Of a stretch of 64,000 nucleotides of DNA, positions 1 through 8,231 are shown in pieces. Origin of the DNA: Hydrogenovibrio sp965140365 (GTDB lineage: Bacteria > Pseudomonadota > Gammaproteobacteria > Thiomicrospirales > Thiomicrospiraceae); assembly GCA_965140365.1 (NCBI GenBank), contig OZ223196.1; one strand, given 5' to 3'. The stretch's first letter is position 1. Every line of letters begins with the position of its first letter. The translations under genes and the position numbers were made by a program. The notes under the pieces are model-generated. The model saw only the letters and a program-made list of their open reading frames with translations, was not told the origin of the DNA and ran no database searches.

Positions 1-93
1 TTACACGATTATCTGGATGCAGTACAATTAAAGCTTTCGTCCATTCACACGAAATTCTATGAAATTTGGTTCAACCCCAAAGAAGTCGCTTAG
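1..93 (+). CDS. C-terminal end of an unidentified protein (partial)
   Basis: An open frame enters from the left edge and gives 30 residues before a TAG stop at 91-93. The tail is helical and amphipathic and ends FYEIWFNPKEVA. It is too short to identify. Metallopeptidases of the type encoded next are often found near alpha-E, ATP-grasp and transglutaminase-like proteins, and the tail could be the end of an alpha-E protein. That is a guess from context only. Confidence 0.5.
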   Translation, partial: LHDYLDAVQLKLSSIHTKFYEIWFNPKEVA

Positions 94-129
94 AATCGTG
101 CGTATCGATAACGATTTGGAAGCAATTTA

Positions 130-1230
130 ATGAAACGCATGTTTTGCAAATGCGGGCAGGAGATATTCTTCGATAATCTCTACTGCGCCGCTTGCGGTCG
201 CGATTTGGCCTATGACCCGAGCATCGGCACCATGTGGAGTGGCGAGGTACGGAGTGATTCGCGCTTTTACCCGCACACCAGCGATGGCACCAAACTGCCG
301 AGCTTTAAGATTTGTAATAATCGCTATTCGGTGGTGAATTGCAACTGGCTTATCAGCCCCGAAGACGAGGGCAGTTGTCAGTGTGTGTCCTGTCGCACCA
401 CACGGACGATTCCGGATTTGAACTTGCCGAAAAACCCCAAGCGCTGGCGGATTCTGGAAAGAGCCAAACGGCAATTGATGTACACCTTGTTGGATTTGAA
501 GTTGATGGACCCGCAAGGCGCGCCGGGGCATAACGTCCTGCGTTTCGACTTTCTGGAAGACCAACGCAGTAACCCGAATGTCGCGTTGGAACATGTGTTG
601 ACCGGCCACAGCAATGGTTTGATTACCTTGAATGTCGCGGAAGCCGATGAAGGCTTTTTGCATGTGATGAAAGAACAGATGGGCGAACGCTATCGCACTT
701 TGCTGGGGCATTTTCGTCATGAAGTCGGCCATTATTTCTGGCATGAAATCATCGAACAGGAAGGGCTGTTGGAGGCCTTTCGTGAGGTGTTCGGCGATGA
801 ACGCGCCGATTACGACGAATCCCTCAAAGCCTATTATGAAAAAGGGTCGACATCGCACTGGAAAAGCCAGTATATCACCCCTTATGCCAGCAGCCATCCG
901 CATGAAGATTGGGCGGAAACCTGGGCGCATTACCTGCACATGGTGGATACGCTGGAGACCGCCGTCAGTTATAGTTTGAGCGTGTACGAACCGCGCCGCA
1001 ATGATTTCGATGACTGGTTCAGCGAATGGAAACGGGTATCGCAAGTGATGAACGCCCTGAACCGCAGCATGGGGTTGGCTGACCCGTATCCGTTTATTTT
1101 ATCGCCGGTCGTACAAGGCAAACTCCGTTTCATCGATGAAGTGGTGGACGCCCATTTTTACAGACAATCGTTAGAGGAGAATGCTCGTGCAAACCAAATC
1201 AGTCGACAACATTCGCTGGACGGGATTTAA
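130..1230 (+). CDS. Zinc-ribbon putative metallopeptidase (COG4307-like)
   Basis: A 366-residue protein. The N-terminus carries a zinc-ribbon-like set of cysteines, C6-x-C8 and C19-x2-C22, and a second cysteine group follows near residues 75-90 (CQCVSC). A zincin motif HEVGH is at residues 197-201, and a downstream HEDWAETWAH segment could supply the third metal ligand. This arrangement matches the family annotated as putative zinc-binding metallopeptidase, whose substrate is unknown. No signal peptide is visible, so it is probably cytoplasmic. The stop is 3 bases before the glycerate kinase start, so the two genes may be co-transcribed, although no shared function is known. Confidence 0.75.
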   Translation: MKRMFCKCGQEIFFDNLYCAACGRDLAYDPSIGTMWSGEVRSDSRFYPHTSDGTKLPSFKICNNRYSVVNCNWLISPEDEGSCQCVSCRTTRTIPDLNLPKNPKRWRILERAKRQLMYTLLDLKLMDPQGAPGHNVLRFDFLEDQRSNPNVALEHVLTGHSNGLITLNVAEADEGFLHVMKEQMGERYRTLLGHFRHEVGHYFWHEIIEQEGLLEAFREVFGDERADYDESLKAYYEKGSTSHWKSQYITPYASSHPHEDWAETWAHYLHMVDTLETAVSYSLSVYEPRRNDFDDWFSEWKRVSQVMNALNRSMGLADPYPFILSPVVQGKLRFIDEVVDAHFYRQSLEENARANQISRQHSLDGI

Positions 1231-1233
1231 ACT

Positions 1234-2379
1234 GTGAAAACCGTTCTCGTCGCCCCCGATTCGTTTAAAGGGTCTTTATCCGCAGTGGACTTTTGTCGCA
1301 TCGTCGAACGCGCCGGTCAGGGTGTGGCCGATGGCCTGAACTTCATTTCCCGCCCCATGTCCGACGGTGGGGAAGGGTTTGTCGAATCCATCACCTATGC
1401 CGGGCTGGCTGAATCGCATGAAGTGATTGTACAAGACCCGTTGGGACGCCCGGTGGCCGCCAAATTCGGCTGGCAGCCAGAGTCTCGAACCGCCATTGTC
1501 GAGATGGCGCAGGCATCCGGGCTGCCGAGATTAGCGAAGCATGAGTTGAACCCGATGGCGGCGTCCACTTACGGCACCGGTCAAGTTTTGGCCGCGGCGA
1601 TTCGTCTGGGCGCGGAAAAAATTATTCTCGGGTTGGGCGGCAGCGCCACCAATGACGGCGGAGCCGGTGCCTTGCAGGCGTTAGGGTTCGATTTTCGAAA
1701 TGCACAAGGCGACTCGCTGGCGTTCGGTGGTGGGGCCTTGGTGGAGCTGGATCACATTGCACGAAATGCGCCAGGCCTGGTGAAAAGTGACTTAAACCAG
1801 ATTGAATGGGTGATTGCCTGCGACGTGTCCAACCCGCTGTTGGGCGAGCAGGGGGCGACAGCGGTGTTTGGGCCGCAAAAAGGCGTGGATGAAACCAGCG
1901 CACCGATTCTGGAAGCCGGTTTGAAACAGCTAGCCAAGGTGATTGAAGCCGACTGGGGCAAACGCATCGAGCATTTGCCGGGTGCCGGTGCGGCGGGCGG
2001 AATGGCCGGTACCTTTGTCGGTTTGCTGGATGCCCGTTTGACGTCCGGTTTCGATTTGCTGGCAGAACTGTTGTCTTTGAATGAAGTGCTTCGGGACGGC
2101 GATGTGCATTTGGTGATTACCGGCGAAGGCAAAATGGACGAGCAAACCCGCTTCGGAAAATTGCCGAACCGCATCGCCGAATTGGCCGGGGATTATGATA
2201 TTCCAACGGTGGGCCTCTGCGGCAAGTTGGAAGCCACGACACAAGACTTACCGGCGTTTTTCGAACTGCGCTCCATTCACGAACAGGTTCCGGAAGATGC
2301 GGGTTTAGCGAGTTTGTTGCAACAGTCTGAGCAGAATCTTGAAAAGACCATTCAAAGCCATTTGAAGAATTGGTTGTAA
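1234..2379 (+). CDS. glxK: Glycerate kinase, GlxK/GarK family
   Basis: A 381-residue enzyme of the type-1 glycerate kinase family, which phosphorylates D-glycerate with ATP. The E. coli homologues make 2-phosphoglycerate. Family landmarks are the N-terminal VLVAPDSFKGSL, the glycine-rich LGGSATNDGGAGA near residue 135 and VITGEGKMDEQT near residue 295. The start is GTG, 3 bases after the preceding stop. In a Calvin-cycle autotroph a likely role is salvage of glycerate made from phosphoglycolate, which is inference. The gene contains a CCAGGCCTGG copy at 1771-1780, read as Pro-Gly-Leu. Confidence 0.92.
   Translation: MKTVLVAPDSFKGSLSAVDFCRIVERAGQGVADGLNFISRPMSDGGEGFVESITYAGLAESHEVIVQDPLGRPVAAKFGWQPESRTAIVEMAQASGLPRLAKHELNPMAASTYGTGQVLAAAIRLGAEKIILGLGGSATNDGGAGALQALGFDFRNAQGDSLAFGGGALVELDHIARNAPGLVKSDLNQIEWVIACDVSNPLLGEQGATAVFGPQKGVDETSAPILEAGLKQLAKVIEADWGKRIEHLPGAGAAGGMAGTFVGLLDARLTSGFDLLAELLSLNEVLRDGDVHLVITGEGKMDEQTRFGKLPNRIAELAGDYDIPTVGLCGKLEATTQDLPAFFELRSIHEQVPEDAGLASLLQQSEQNLEKTIQSHLKNWL
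1771..1780. repeat. CCAGGCCTGG copy inside glxK
   Basis: Perfect decamer followed by TGAAAAG, the commonest right flank in this window. Read in the Pro-Gly-Leu frame. Confidence 0.85.
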
Positions 2380-2396
2380 TGGATGAGAGTTTGGAA

Positions 2397-2431
2397 AAGA
2401 AAAAGCCCGCGCCAGACAGAAACGACGCGGG
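2397..2431 (-). terminator. Rho-independent terminator of soxB
   Basis: On the minus strand CCCGCG (2431-2426) pairs with CGCGGG (2411-2406) and is followed by a T-rich run read from 2404 to 2397. It lies between convergent glxK and soxB and is oriented to end soxB transcription. Confidence 0.75.
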
Positions 2432-2489
2432 AAACAACGGTATCTTGAACCCATCATGGAAGCCATCGTTGAAAATGGCGACGGGGGAT

Positions 2490-4394
2490 TTAAATCAGTT
2501 TGCCGGCATAATCTTCGATGCCCGGGTTATTGGCAATGCCTTTCAGTGTCGGGTGATTCACTTTCTTAAGCTTCATGTCCGAGCGCTTGCCGCGTAAGTG
2601 GTCGGCGACCACATCCCAAATCAAACGACCGTCACCGACTTCCTCCACTTGTCCCCAGCCGGCGACAGTGTAGGTTTTGTTCGGTTCAATCGGGGTGCCG
2701 TCGTCCAGTTGCATATGAGTAATACGCTGGCCGAGCGACGCTTTCGGTTCACAGGTGTAATCCATGCCGCCGAGTCGGACCATATCGCCGCCGGATTGCA
2801 AGTACGGGTCTTTCTGGAAAATGTTTTCACACACGCCTTCCAAAGTGTCCTTGATTTGTGCGCCGGTCAATTCGGATTTATAGGTTTCACCATAGGTCAT
2901 GGAGGTTTCGTCCATCACGCGTTCCATGGTGATGGTTTCGCCCGCCAGCACCGAGGTGCCCCAACGCACACCCGCCGACATGGCGATTTGGGTGTCGTGT
3001 TCTTCGCGCAGCGCGTTGACGATGATTTGGTCCCAGGTACCCATAAAGTTACCGCGACGGTACAAGGTGTCTTCGGCCACGGCCAATTCTTCGCTGAGAA
3101 TCTGCTCGTAGGTTTTGCCCAGACGTTCCGGGTTATAAGCGTATTTCGGATTGCGCGATTCGACAATCGATTTGGTGTATTGCGTTTGACGCAGGTTGGT
3201 GATGAACTGATCTACACCGGCGTCGGCGGCCAATTCATTCGAGAAGACCGGTAGCAGGCGATAATGCATACCGCGCAATTTGCCGTTTTGGATGTCCATA
3301 TCCATACAGCCGACAAACTTGCCGTTGGAACCGGCGTTGGTGACTTGGCAGACATGGCCGTCCGGAGCTTTTACCGGAATGGCTTTGGGGATGCCGTCGT
3401 GGGTATGGCCGCCGAAAATGGCGTCGATGCCGCTGACACGTGAAGCCATTTTGATGTCCACATCCATGCCGTTATGGGAAATCATAATAACCGCCGCGAC
3501 TTTTTCGTTTTCACGGATGTGGTTGACGGTTTCGCGCATGGAGTCTTCCCGTAAGCCGAAGGACCAATCCGGGAAGTTGGCGCGAGGGTTGGCGTTGGCG
3601 GTTCTTGGGAAAGCCTGGCCGATGACGGCGATACGCTCGCCGTTCACCACCTTGATGGTGTAAGGCTTGAACGGCAAACTGTTGTCTTCGTTGTATAAAC
3701 CGATGCCACCGTGTTTTTCGGTCATCTCGCGGTAGGCATCGCCAAACAGCGAGTCTTCTTTGATGCGCATGTTCTGGGCCAGAAATTCACCTTTGAATTT
3801 CTGAATATTGGTCAACACCTCGTCTTCATGGTAGGTGAATTCCCAGTGCCCGGTCATGATGTCCACTCCCAGTAGGTTGGATGCTTCCACCATGTCTTGG
3901 CCGCGTGTCCAGAGCGCTGTGCCTGAACCGTGCCATAAATCTCCTCCATCCATTGTCAGGGTATTTTGCTGGCCACCCGCTTGCTCTCTCAGTTTGTCAA
4001 GTAGGGTTTTGATGTGGGCAAATCCGCCCACCTTGCCGTATTGTTCAGCCGCGTCTTGAAAGTTCAGGAACGAAAACGCATGCGCCAAGGGCGTGTTGTC
4101 GGCAATGTTCAGTTCTTTCAGGAGCTTGTGGCCGACTACGTGCGGTAGTTGGCCGTAAGCGGGGCCCACGCCGAGGTTGACGTTGGGTTCGCGGAAATAA
4201 ATCGGTTTCAATTGCGCATGGGAGTCGGTGATGTGCAGAATGCGAGCCGTGCCTTGCATGGGAACTTGGTAGATGTCTTTCGAAATCGCCTTTCCTGTGG
4301 GTTGAGAAGACATCGCTAGGCCGGTGCCGGGTAATAGTCCTGCGGCGGCAGCCATGGACATAACATGTAAAAACTCGCGTCGATTCAGAGACAT
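2490..4394 (-). CDS. soxB: Thiosulfohydrolase SoxB
   Basis: A 634-residue periplasmic enzyme of the 5'-nucleotidase/metallophosphoesterase superfamily. SoxB hydrolyses the sulfonate from cysteine-S-thiosulfonate on the carrier SoxYZ and releases sulfate. A Tat signal (NRREFLHVM, then a hydrophobic Ala-rich stretch) begins at residue 3. Metal-site motifs are ITDSHAQL, MDGGDLWHGSG, ISHNGMD and GGHTHDG. The ATG at 4394 is preferred over an upstream in-frame start because AAAGGAG sits at 4408-4402. No other sox gene is in the window. Dispersed sox genes are typical of Thiomicrospira relatives. A large palindromic element (4416-4679) sits directly upstream of the ribosome-binding site. Confidence 0.95.
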   Translation of the reverse strand: MSLNRREFLHVMSMAAAAGLLPGTGLAMSSQPTGKAISKDIYQVPMQGTARILHITDSHAQLKPIYFREPNVNLGVGPAYGQLPHVVGHKLLKELNIADNTPLAHAFSFLNFQDAAEQYGKVGGFAHIKTLLDKLREQAGGQQNTLTMDGGDLWHGSGTALWTRGQDMVEASNLLGVDIMTGHWEFTYHEDEVLTNIQKFKGEFLAQNMRIKEDSLFGDAYREMTEKHGGIGLYNEDNSLPFKPYTIKVVNGERIAVIGQAFPRTANANPRANFPDWSFGLREDSMRETVNHIRENEKVAAVIMISHNGMDVDIKMASRVSGIDAIFGGHTHDGIPKAIPVKAPDGHVCQVTNAGSNGKFVGCMDMDIQNGKLRGMHYRLLPVFSNELAADAGVDQFITNLRQTQYTKSIVESRNPKYAYNPERLGKTYEQILSEELAVAEDTLYRRGNFMGTWDQIIVNALREEHDTQIAMSAGVRWGTSVLAGETITMERVMDETSMTYGETYKSELTGAQIKDTLEGVCENIFQKDPYLQSGGDMVRLGGMDYTCEPKASLGQRITHMQLDDGTPIEPNKTYTVAGWGQVEEVGDGRLIWDVVADHLRGKRSDMKLKKVNHPTLKGIANNPGIEDYAGKLI

Positions 4395-4415
4395 GGATTG
4401 ACTCTCCTTTGTTGA

Positions 4416-4679
4416 GGGCAATTCGGTTAACCTTTAGTGGATTCTGGCAACGCCAAATTCGTCAGATCAAGGCGTGAAGTTGCAGGAATGTCTAGACCTT
4501 GCAAAGCTTCACAACGTGGAGCTGACTGAATTTGGCTAAGCCCCTTCGGGCGGAACTAGAAGACTACATCTTCGTTGTTGTGACTCTTGGCCTTAGGGTA
4601 ACTAAGGTCGGCGAGCCACGCCTAGAGTATGCAGTCTTTTAGTTCCGCAGAATTTCACTAAAGATTAATCGAGTTGCCC
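4416..4679. repeat. 264-bp palindromic element, three-way-junction fold, MITE-like
   Basis: Terminal arms 4416-4446 and 4648-4679 are imperfect inverted repeats beginning and ending GGGCAA/TTGCCC. Inside are two long hairpin arms. Arm 1 pairs 4452-4465 (GCCAAATTCGTCAG) with 4522-4536, with an inner stem around GTGAAG/CTTCAC. Arm 2 pairs 4550-4565 (GCGGAACTAGAAGACT) with 4633-4648, one mismatch, with an inner stem around GGCCTTAG/CTAAGGTC. The whole unit can fold as a cruciform or as a three-way RNA junction. No coding capacity and no clear target-site duplication is visible. It is probably a non-autonomous mobile or repetitive element. It ends 22 bases from the soxB start codon. Confidence 0.7.
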
Positions 4680-4680
4680 T

Positions 4681-4710
4681 TTAATATTTACTTATGGGTT
4701 TGAAACTCAA
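4681..4710 (-). promoter_or_regulatory. Possible soxB promoter at the element edge
   Basis: On the minus strand TTGAGT (4710-4705) and TATTAA (4686-4681) are separated by 18 bases. Transcription from here would begin inside the palindromic element and give soxB a structured leader of about 280 nt. The match to consensus is moderate. Confidence 0.35.
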
Positions 4711-4762
4711 AACCAGTTTACGAATTTTTCATCAAAACAATATTGGGAGGGCTCCTAAATCG

Positions 4763-4780
4763 ATTAGGGTTTTCCCTAAT
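4763..4780. promoter_or_regulatory. Inverted repeat, candidate operator for the adjacent response regulator
   Basis: ATTAGGG (4763-4769), TTTT, CCCTAAT (4774-4780) is a perfect 7-bp inverted repeat. It lies between the end of the response-regulator gene and soxB, upstream of the candidate soxB promoter. It is not followed by a T-run on the minus strand, so a terminator role is less likely. LuxR-type regulators bind short inverted repeats of this kind. The assignment is inference. Confidence 0.45.
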
Positions 4781-4808
4781 TCGGAAAGAAACTCTTTGAA
4801 CCGAAAAA

Positions 4809-5438
4809 TTAGCTTTCGGGTGGTGAGGCGGGATGGTCTTTTCCGGCTTCGATGGCGAGGCGAACCAGTTCGGTCACGGTTTTGACACCGAGTTTGGACA
4901 TCAGGTTAGCACGATGCACTTCGATGGTTTTGATGCTCAGACAAAGTTGGTCGGCAATGACTTTGTTGGGGTGGCCTTGTAGGACGCCGGACAGTACTTG
5001 CGATTCGCGCTTGGAAAGTCGTTCGAATCGGTTTTGCAAGGCATCGGTTTTTTCCTGATGTTTCTGCAAATCGTCGTAATGGTGAATCGCTAACTGGATA
5101 CGTTCCAGCATATGTTGGTCGTTATAGGGTTTTTCGATGAAGTCGAAGGCACCTTCTTTCATGGCGCGAATCGCCATGGGTACGTCGGCGTGACCAGTGA
5201 CGATGATGACCGGAAAGTCCGGGTCGATGTGCTTGATGGACTGATGCAGTTCCATGCCGTTCAGCCCGGGCATCCGTACGTCGAGTACTACGCAACCGGG
5301 CAGGCCTGGTGAAAATGCGTCCAAAAAGGCCTGACCGTTTTCATACAGACGGGTTTGCAAGTTGACCGATTCCAGCAACCATTCCAACGACTCCCGTACC
5401 AGGCGGTCATCGTCCACAACATACACGCAAGGTTCCAT
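4809..5438 (-). CDS. FixJ/TtrR-type response regulator
   Basis: A 209-residue two-domain regulator. The receiver (about 1-120) has the acidic pocket VDDDR, the phospho-accepting Asp in VVLDVRMPG and the conserved Lys in FIEKPY. The C-terminal LuxR helix-turn-helix runs from LSKRESQVLSG to TVTELVRLA. ATG 5438 is preferred because GGAGG lies just upstream and the start overlaps the kinase stop (TGATG), implying translational coupling. Upstream of soxB and on the same strand, it is a plausible regulator of soxB. A CAGGCCTGG copy lies at 5301-5309. Confidence 0.9.
   Translation of the reverse strand: MEPCVYVVDDDRLVRESLEWLLESVNLQTRLYENGQAFLDAFSPGLPGCVVLDVRMPGLNGMELHQSIKHIDPDFPVIIVTGHADVPMAIRAMKEGAFDFIEKPYNDQHMLERIQLAIHHYDDLQKHQEKTDALQNRFERLSKRESQVLSGVLQGHPNKVIADQLCLSIKTIEVHRANLMSKLGVKTVTELVRLAIEAGKDHPASPPES
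5301..5309. repeat. CAGGCCTGG (9 of 10) in the response-regulator gene
   Basis: Nine-base match to the decamer, followed by TGAAAA as in other copies. Confidence 0.6.
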
Positions 5439-7795
5439 CAGGCGTTTTCCTCCGAAGTGTTTTCGCGAGCCGTCCCGGCTTCGCACAAGGGTAATTCAAA
5501 CATAAATTGCGCGCCTTCGTGGGTATTGCAGACGTGCAGTTGGCCGTGATGCGCCTCGACAATGCTGCGGCAAATCGCCAGCCCCAGACCCATGCCGTCG
5601 GATTTCGAGGAATGGAAGGCATCGAAAACATGGGGCAAATCTTTTTCCGGAATACCGGGGCCGGTGTCGGATACCAGAATGCGCGCGGCATCGGTTTGCG
5701 GGTGAATATCGACCGATACGCAGCCGTTTTCGTCGCATGCATCAATGGCGTTGCGAATTAAATTCAGCAAGACCTGTTCGATTTGAACCGGGTCACCGAC
5801 GACACAGACATCGCCTTTTAAGGATGGCGGAATCAAGGTGACGGCGTGTTGCTTGGCTTCCGAGTCCAACAGCGACAGCACGCGTTTCAAGGTGGCGTTG
5901 AGTTGAAAGGCTTCCTGACGTCGGGCACCGGTTTGCACGAATTCACGCAGGCGACGAATGATGTTGGTGGCGCGGTCGAGACTTTCCAGAGACCGTGTCA
6001 GGCCGGTTTTGAGGTGGGACGGTTGGCTGTCTTCCAGGCGTCTCAGGCTACCGCTGATGTAGTTGGTGGCGGCTGTGAGAGGTTGATTGATTTCATGCGC
6101 TAGGCCGGAGGCCATTTCACCCACGGTAAACAGGCGGGTGACCTTGCCCAGCTGGGTGCGGTATTTGTCGTGCTCGGTTTCAATGTCCTGACGTTCAATG
6201 CTGGAGCCGATCCATTGGGTGATGAGGCGCAACAGTTCTTCGTCCACTTCGGCCAGTTGCCATTGCGAAATGTCCTGGCCGACGAAGACCAGTACACAGT
6301 GTGGCTGGCCGTTGACCTGTACGGTGAAGGTGACGACTTGGCCCGCACAGGGCGTGTCGGAAAACTGCAGAATAGCCCGGCTTTTGAACTCCGGCAGATG
6401 GCTTTCCAAACACTGTTTCAGTTTGGGTTCCTCCGGAATGTCACCGTCGGAAACGCACAGCGATAAGCCGGGGTTCGGTCCGTCGGGCAGTTTGTACAAA
6501 AACGCGGCATCCATGCGGAAATGACGGCGCGCCAATTGAATCAAACGTAGCAATTTTTCCGATTGCGTGAGGCGGGTGTCGACGGAAATTTCGTAAACCC
6601 CCTGCAGGGCCGCCCGGCTGCGACGTAACGTGGTTTCGGCTTTTTCTCGGGCTGTGATGTCTTGTTCCAATGCCTGGTTGACTTGCGAGAGTTCCACGGT
6701 GCGCTCGGCGACTTCCTTTTCCAGGTTGTCGCGGTGTTTGGCCAGTTCGGCTTGGGAAACCGCCAGTTTACGGTTGATGCGGCTCATACGTGCGGAAAAG
6801 GCCGCCAGCATCAGAATCAATATCATGACCAGTCCGACGGCCAGACCGTGTTCTTTCAGAATGGCTTTGAGGCTGATTTGTTTGCTGGGCTCGTACGGCG
6901 GCAATTTTAGGGCGCGAAGCAGGCCATGCACGGTGGTGAAATCTTCGGCGCGGGTCCAGCCGTAATGCGGATTATAGGTGCCGGGTACGGTGCTTTTCGG
7001 CATGGATTGCAGAGCGCGGGAGACCTGGCGCGCCAGGGCAATGTCCGTGTCTTCCAATCGAATCATCGACCATTCCGGGTAAAGGATGCTGCTGTGCAAC
7101 AACGGATAAGGCCCGGTGTGCTGCGGGTGGATGACTTTGATTTGATTCGCGGGCAGTTTATTTTGGTCCAACAGCGATTCGATCAAACCGGAGCGGATAA
7201 TACCGATGTCGGCCTCCTCGTTGATGATGGCGCGAATAATCGCTTCTTGAGATCCATTGGTGAACAACAGGTTGAAAAAATCCTTTTTCGGTGCGATGCC
7301 GGCCAGTTGCAGTTCTCGCCAGATCATCTGGTAGCCGCCGAATTCGGATGGCGATACGGCCATGACGCTTTGGCCTTTCAGGTCAGAGAGGCGTTTCAGG
7401 TCGCCGCGATCGGCACGGGTGATGAGTGCCGCACCGAAGTGACTGTAAGGCCGGGTTTCATAACGGGTTTGCAAGGTGGCGATGGGGTGGACATCATCGG
7501 TTTTTTCCAACGCGACGATTTGCGACGGATTGGTGATGGCGAAATCGAGTTGCTGCTTGTTGATGGCGTGGTTCAAGCACTCCGGCCCCATGGGTTTGAT
7601 GACAAACTGGTGGTTGGGAATCTCTTTGGACAGCCATTGTGCGGTCTTCGCCCAAAAAGCTTTGTCGGCTTCGGTATTGCGCAGGTTCAACACGCCGATG
7701 TCGACGATGTCGGCCCGCACGGCGGACAAGGGCATCATCAAGGTGATGAGTAATAATCCGAGTGCAATGCGTAATGTGGGGCAGGAGTGGTTCAA
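5438..7795 (-). CDS. Sensor histidine kinase with PhnD/TtrS-like periplasmic domain
   Basis: A 785-residue membrane kinase. Signal peptide at 1-28, then a periplasmic PhnD-like substrate-binding domain to about residue 300 (ALITRADRGDLKRLSDLKG, AVSPSEFGG), a membrane helix near 315-335, a coiled coil, a region resembling GAF, and a HisKA domain with H567 in GLAHEINQP. The ATPase domain has LLNLIRNAIDA, DTGPGIPE and GMGLGLAI. The architecture matches TtrS, the tetrathionate sensor kinase. Paired with the downstream regulator and placed beside soxB, it may sense thiosulfate, tetrathionate or another sulfur species. The ligand is not shown by the sequence. Confidence 0.88.
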   Translation of the reverse strand: MNHSCPTLRIALGLLLITLMMPLSAVRADIVDIGVLNLRNTEADKAFWAKTAQWLSKEIPNHQFVIKPMGPECLNHAINKQQLDFAITNPSQIVALEKTDDVHPIATLQTRYETRPYSHFGAALITRADRGDLKRLSDLKGQSVMAVSPSEFGGYQMIWRELQLAGIAPKKDFFNLLFTNGSQEAIIRAIINEEADIGIIRSGLIESLLDQNKLPANQIKVIHPQHTGPYPLLHSSILYPEWSMIRLEDTDIALARQVSRALQSMPKSTVPGTYNPHYGWTRAEDFTTVHGLLRALKLPPYEPSKQISLKAILKEHGLAVGLVMILILMLAAFSARMSRINRKLAVSQAELAKHRDNLEKEVAERTVELSQVNQALEQDITAREKAETTLRRSRAALQGVYEISVDTRLTQSEKLLRLIQLARRHFRMDAAFLYKLPDGPNPGLSLCVSDGDIPEEPKLKQCLESHLPEFKSRAILQFSDTPCAGQVVTFTVQVNGQPHCVLVFVGQDISQWQLAEVDEELLRLITQWIGSSIERQDIETEHDKYRTQLGKVTRLFTVGEMASGLAHEINQPLTAATNYISGSLRRLEDSQPSHLKTGLTRSLESLDRATNIIRRLREFVQTGARRQEAFQLNATLKRVLSLLDSEAKQHAVTLIPPSLKGDVCVVGDPVQIEQVLLNLIRNAIDACDENGCVSVDIHPQTDAARILVSDTGPGIPEKDLPHVFDAFHSSKSDGMGLGLAICRSIVEAHHGQLHVCNTHEGAQFMFELPLCEAGTARENTSEENA

Positions 7796-8046
7796 AAGAG
7801 AGTGGCCTTTTTAAAATCGTTCAGTGTCGTCGTGTTTGTTTTTTAGCATAGCGATTTTTTTCAGGACGGCAAGGTCGTTTTTGGCCAGGCCTGGTGAAAG
7901 TGATGATTGAGGAGGCGTCAACGTCAAGGATAGAAACGGTTTATGATCCTCTTAAAAATAATTGATTTAGCTTAAGTTTCATTTGATAACTTGCGGGCTT
8001 ATATTGCGTTATACTCGTTGCAAAATATACTACATTTTTACAAAAA
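7796..8046. other. Divergent intergenic region
   Basis: Spacer between the kinase and the GGDEF-EAL gene, which read away from each other. It is AT-rich, holds one decamer repeat and should contain the promoter of the two-component operon. No open frame with a ribosome-binding site was seen. Confidence 0.5.
7885..7894. repeat. CCAGGCCTGG, intergenic, not a terminator
   Basis: Perfect decamer with right flank TGAAAG. It sits between divergent genes, so it cannot be terminating either of them. Confidence 0.85.
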
Positions 8047-8206
8047 GAGAGATTTGCACGAGATGGGTTCACGGATAAAAATGGCTAAAATCTCCCTGAA
8101 TGTCGTTGAAAAACTGGCTAATAGCTAGCTATTAGCTGCGTTTTCCGCCTAATTCAGAAAAATTTTATCTCATTTTTCTATCACGCCCCACTCATGCAAA
8201 GCTCTC
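8047..8206. repeat. 160-bp near-palindromic element
   Basis: The centre is a perfect 20-bp palindrome, GCTAATAGCTAGCTATTAGC (8117-8136). Imperfect symmetry continues outward for about 80 bases on each side: GAGAGATTTGCACGAG at the left edge mirrors CTCATGCAAAGCTCTC at the right edge, and AAAAATG, TAAAAT and CTGAAT blocks occur in both arms, with a gap near the middle of each arm. No coding capacity. It ends 25 bases before the start of the GGDEF-EAL gene. It is probably a repeated palindromic or MITE-like element, which is inference. Confidence 0.65.
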
Positions 8207-8231
8207 AAAAAATTATCGAAACAGGCCCGAT

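Noticed and set aside
130..1044. Long minus-strand frame opposite the metallopeptidase gene
   Set aside because: No ribosome-binding site or recognisable protein; the plus-strand frame has clear motifs.
4416..4679. Known riboswitch upstream of soxB
   Set aside because: The fold is dominated by symmetric inverted repeats and does not match any riboswitch core I recognise; a repetitive element is simpler.
6926..7753. Long plus-strand frame opposite the sensor kinase
   Set aside because: Shadow of the kinase gene, no family features.
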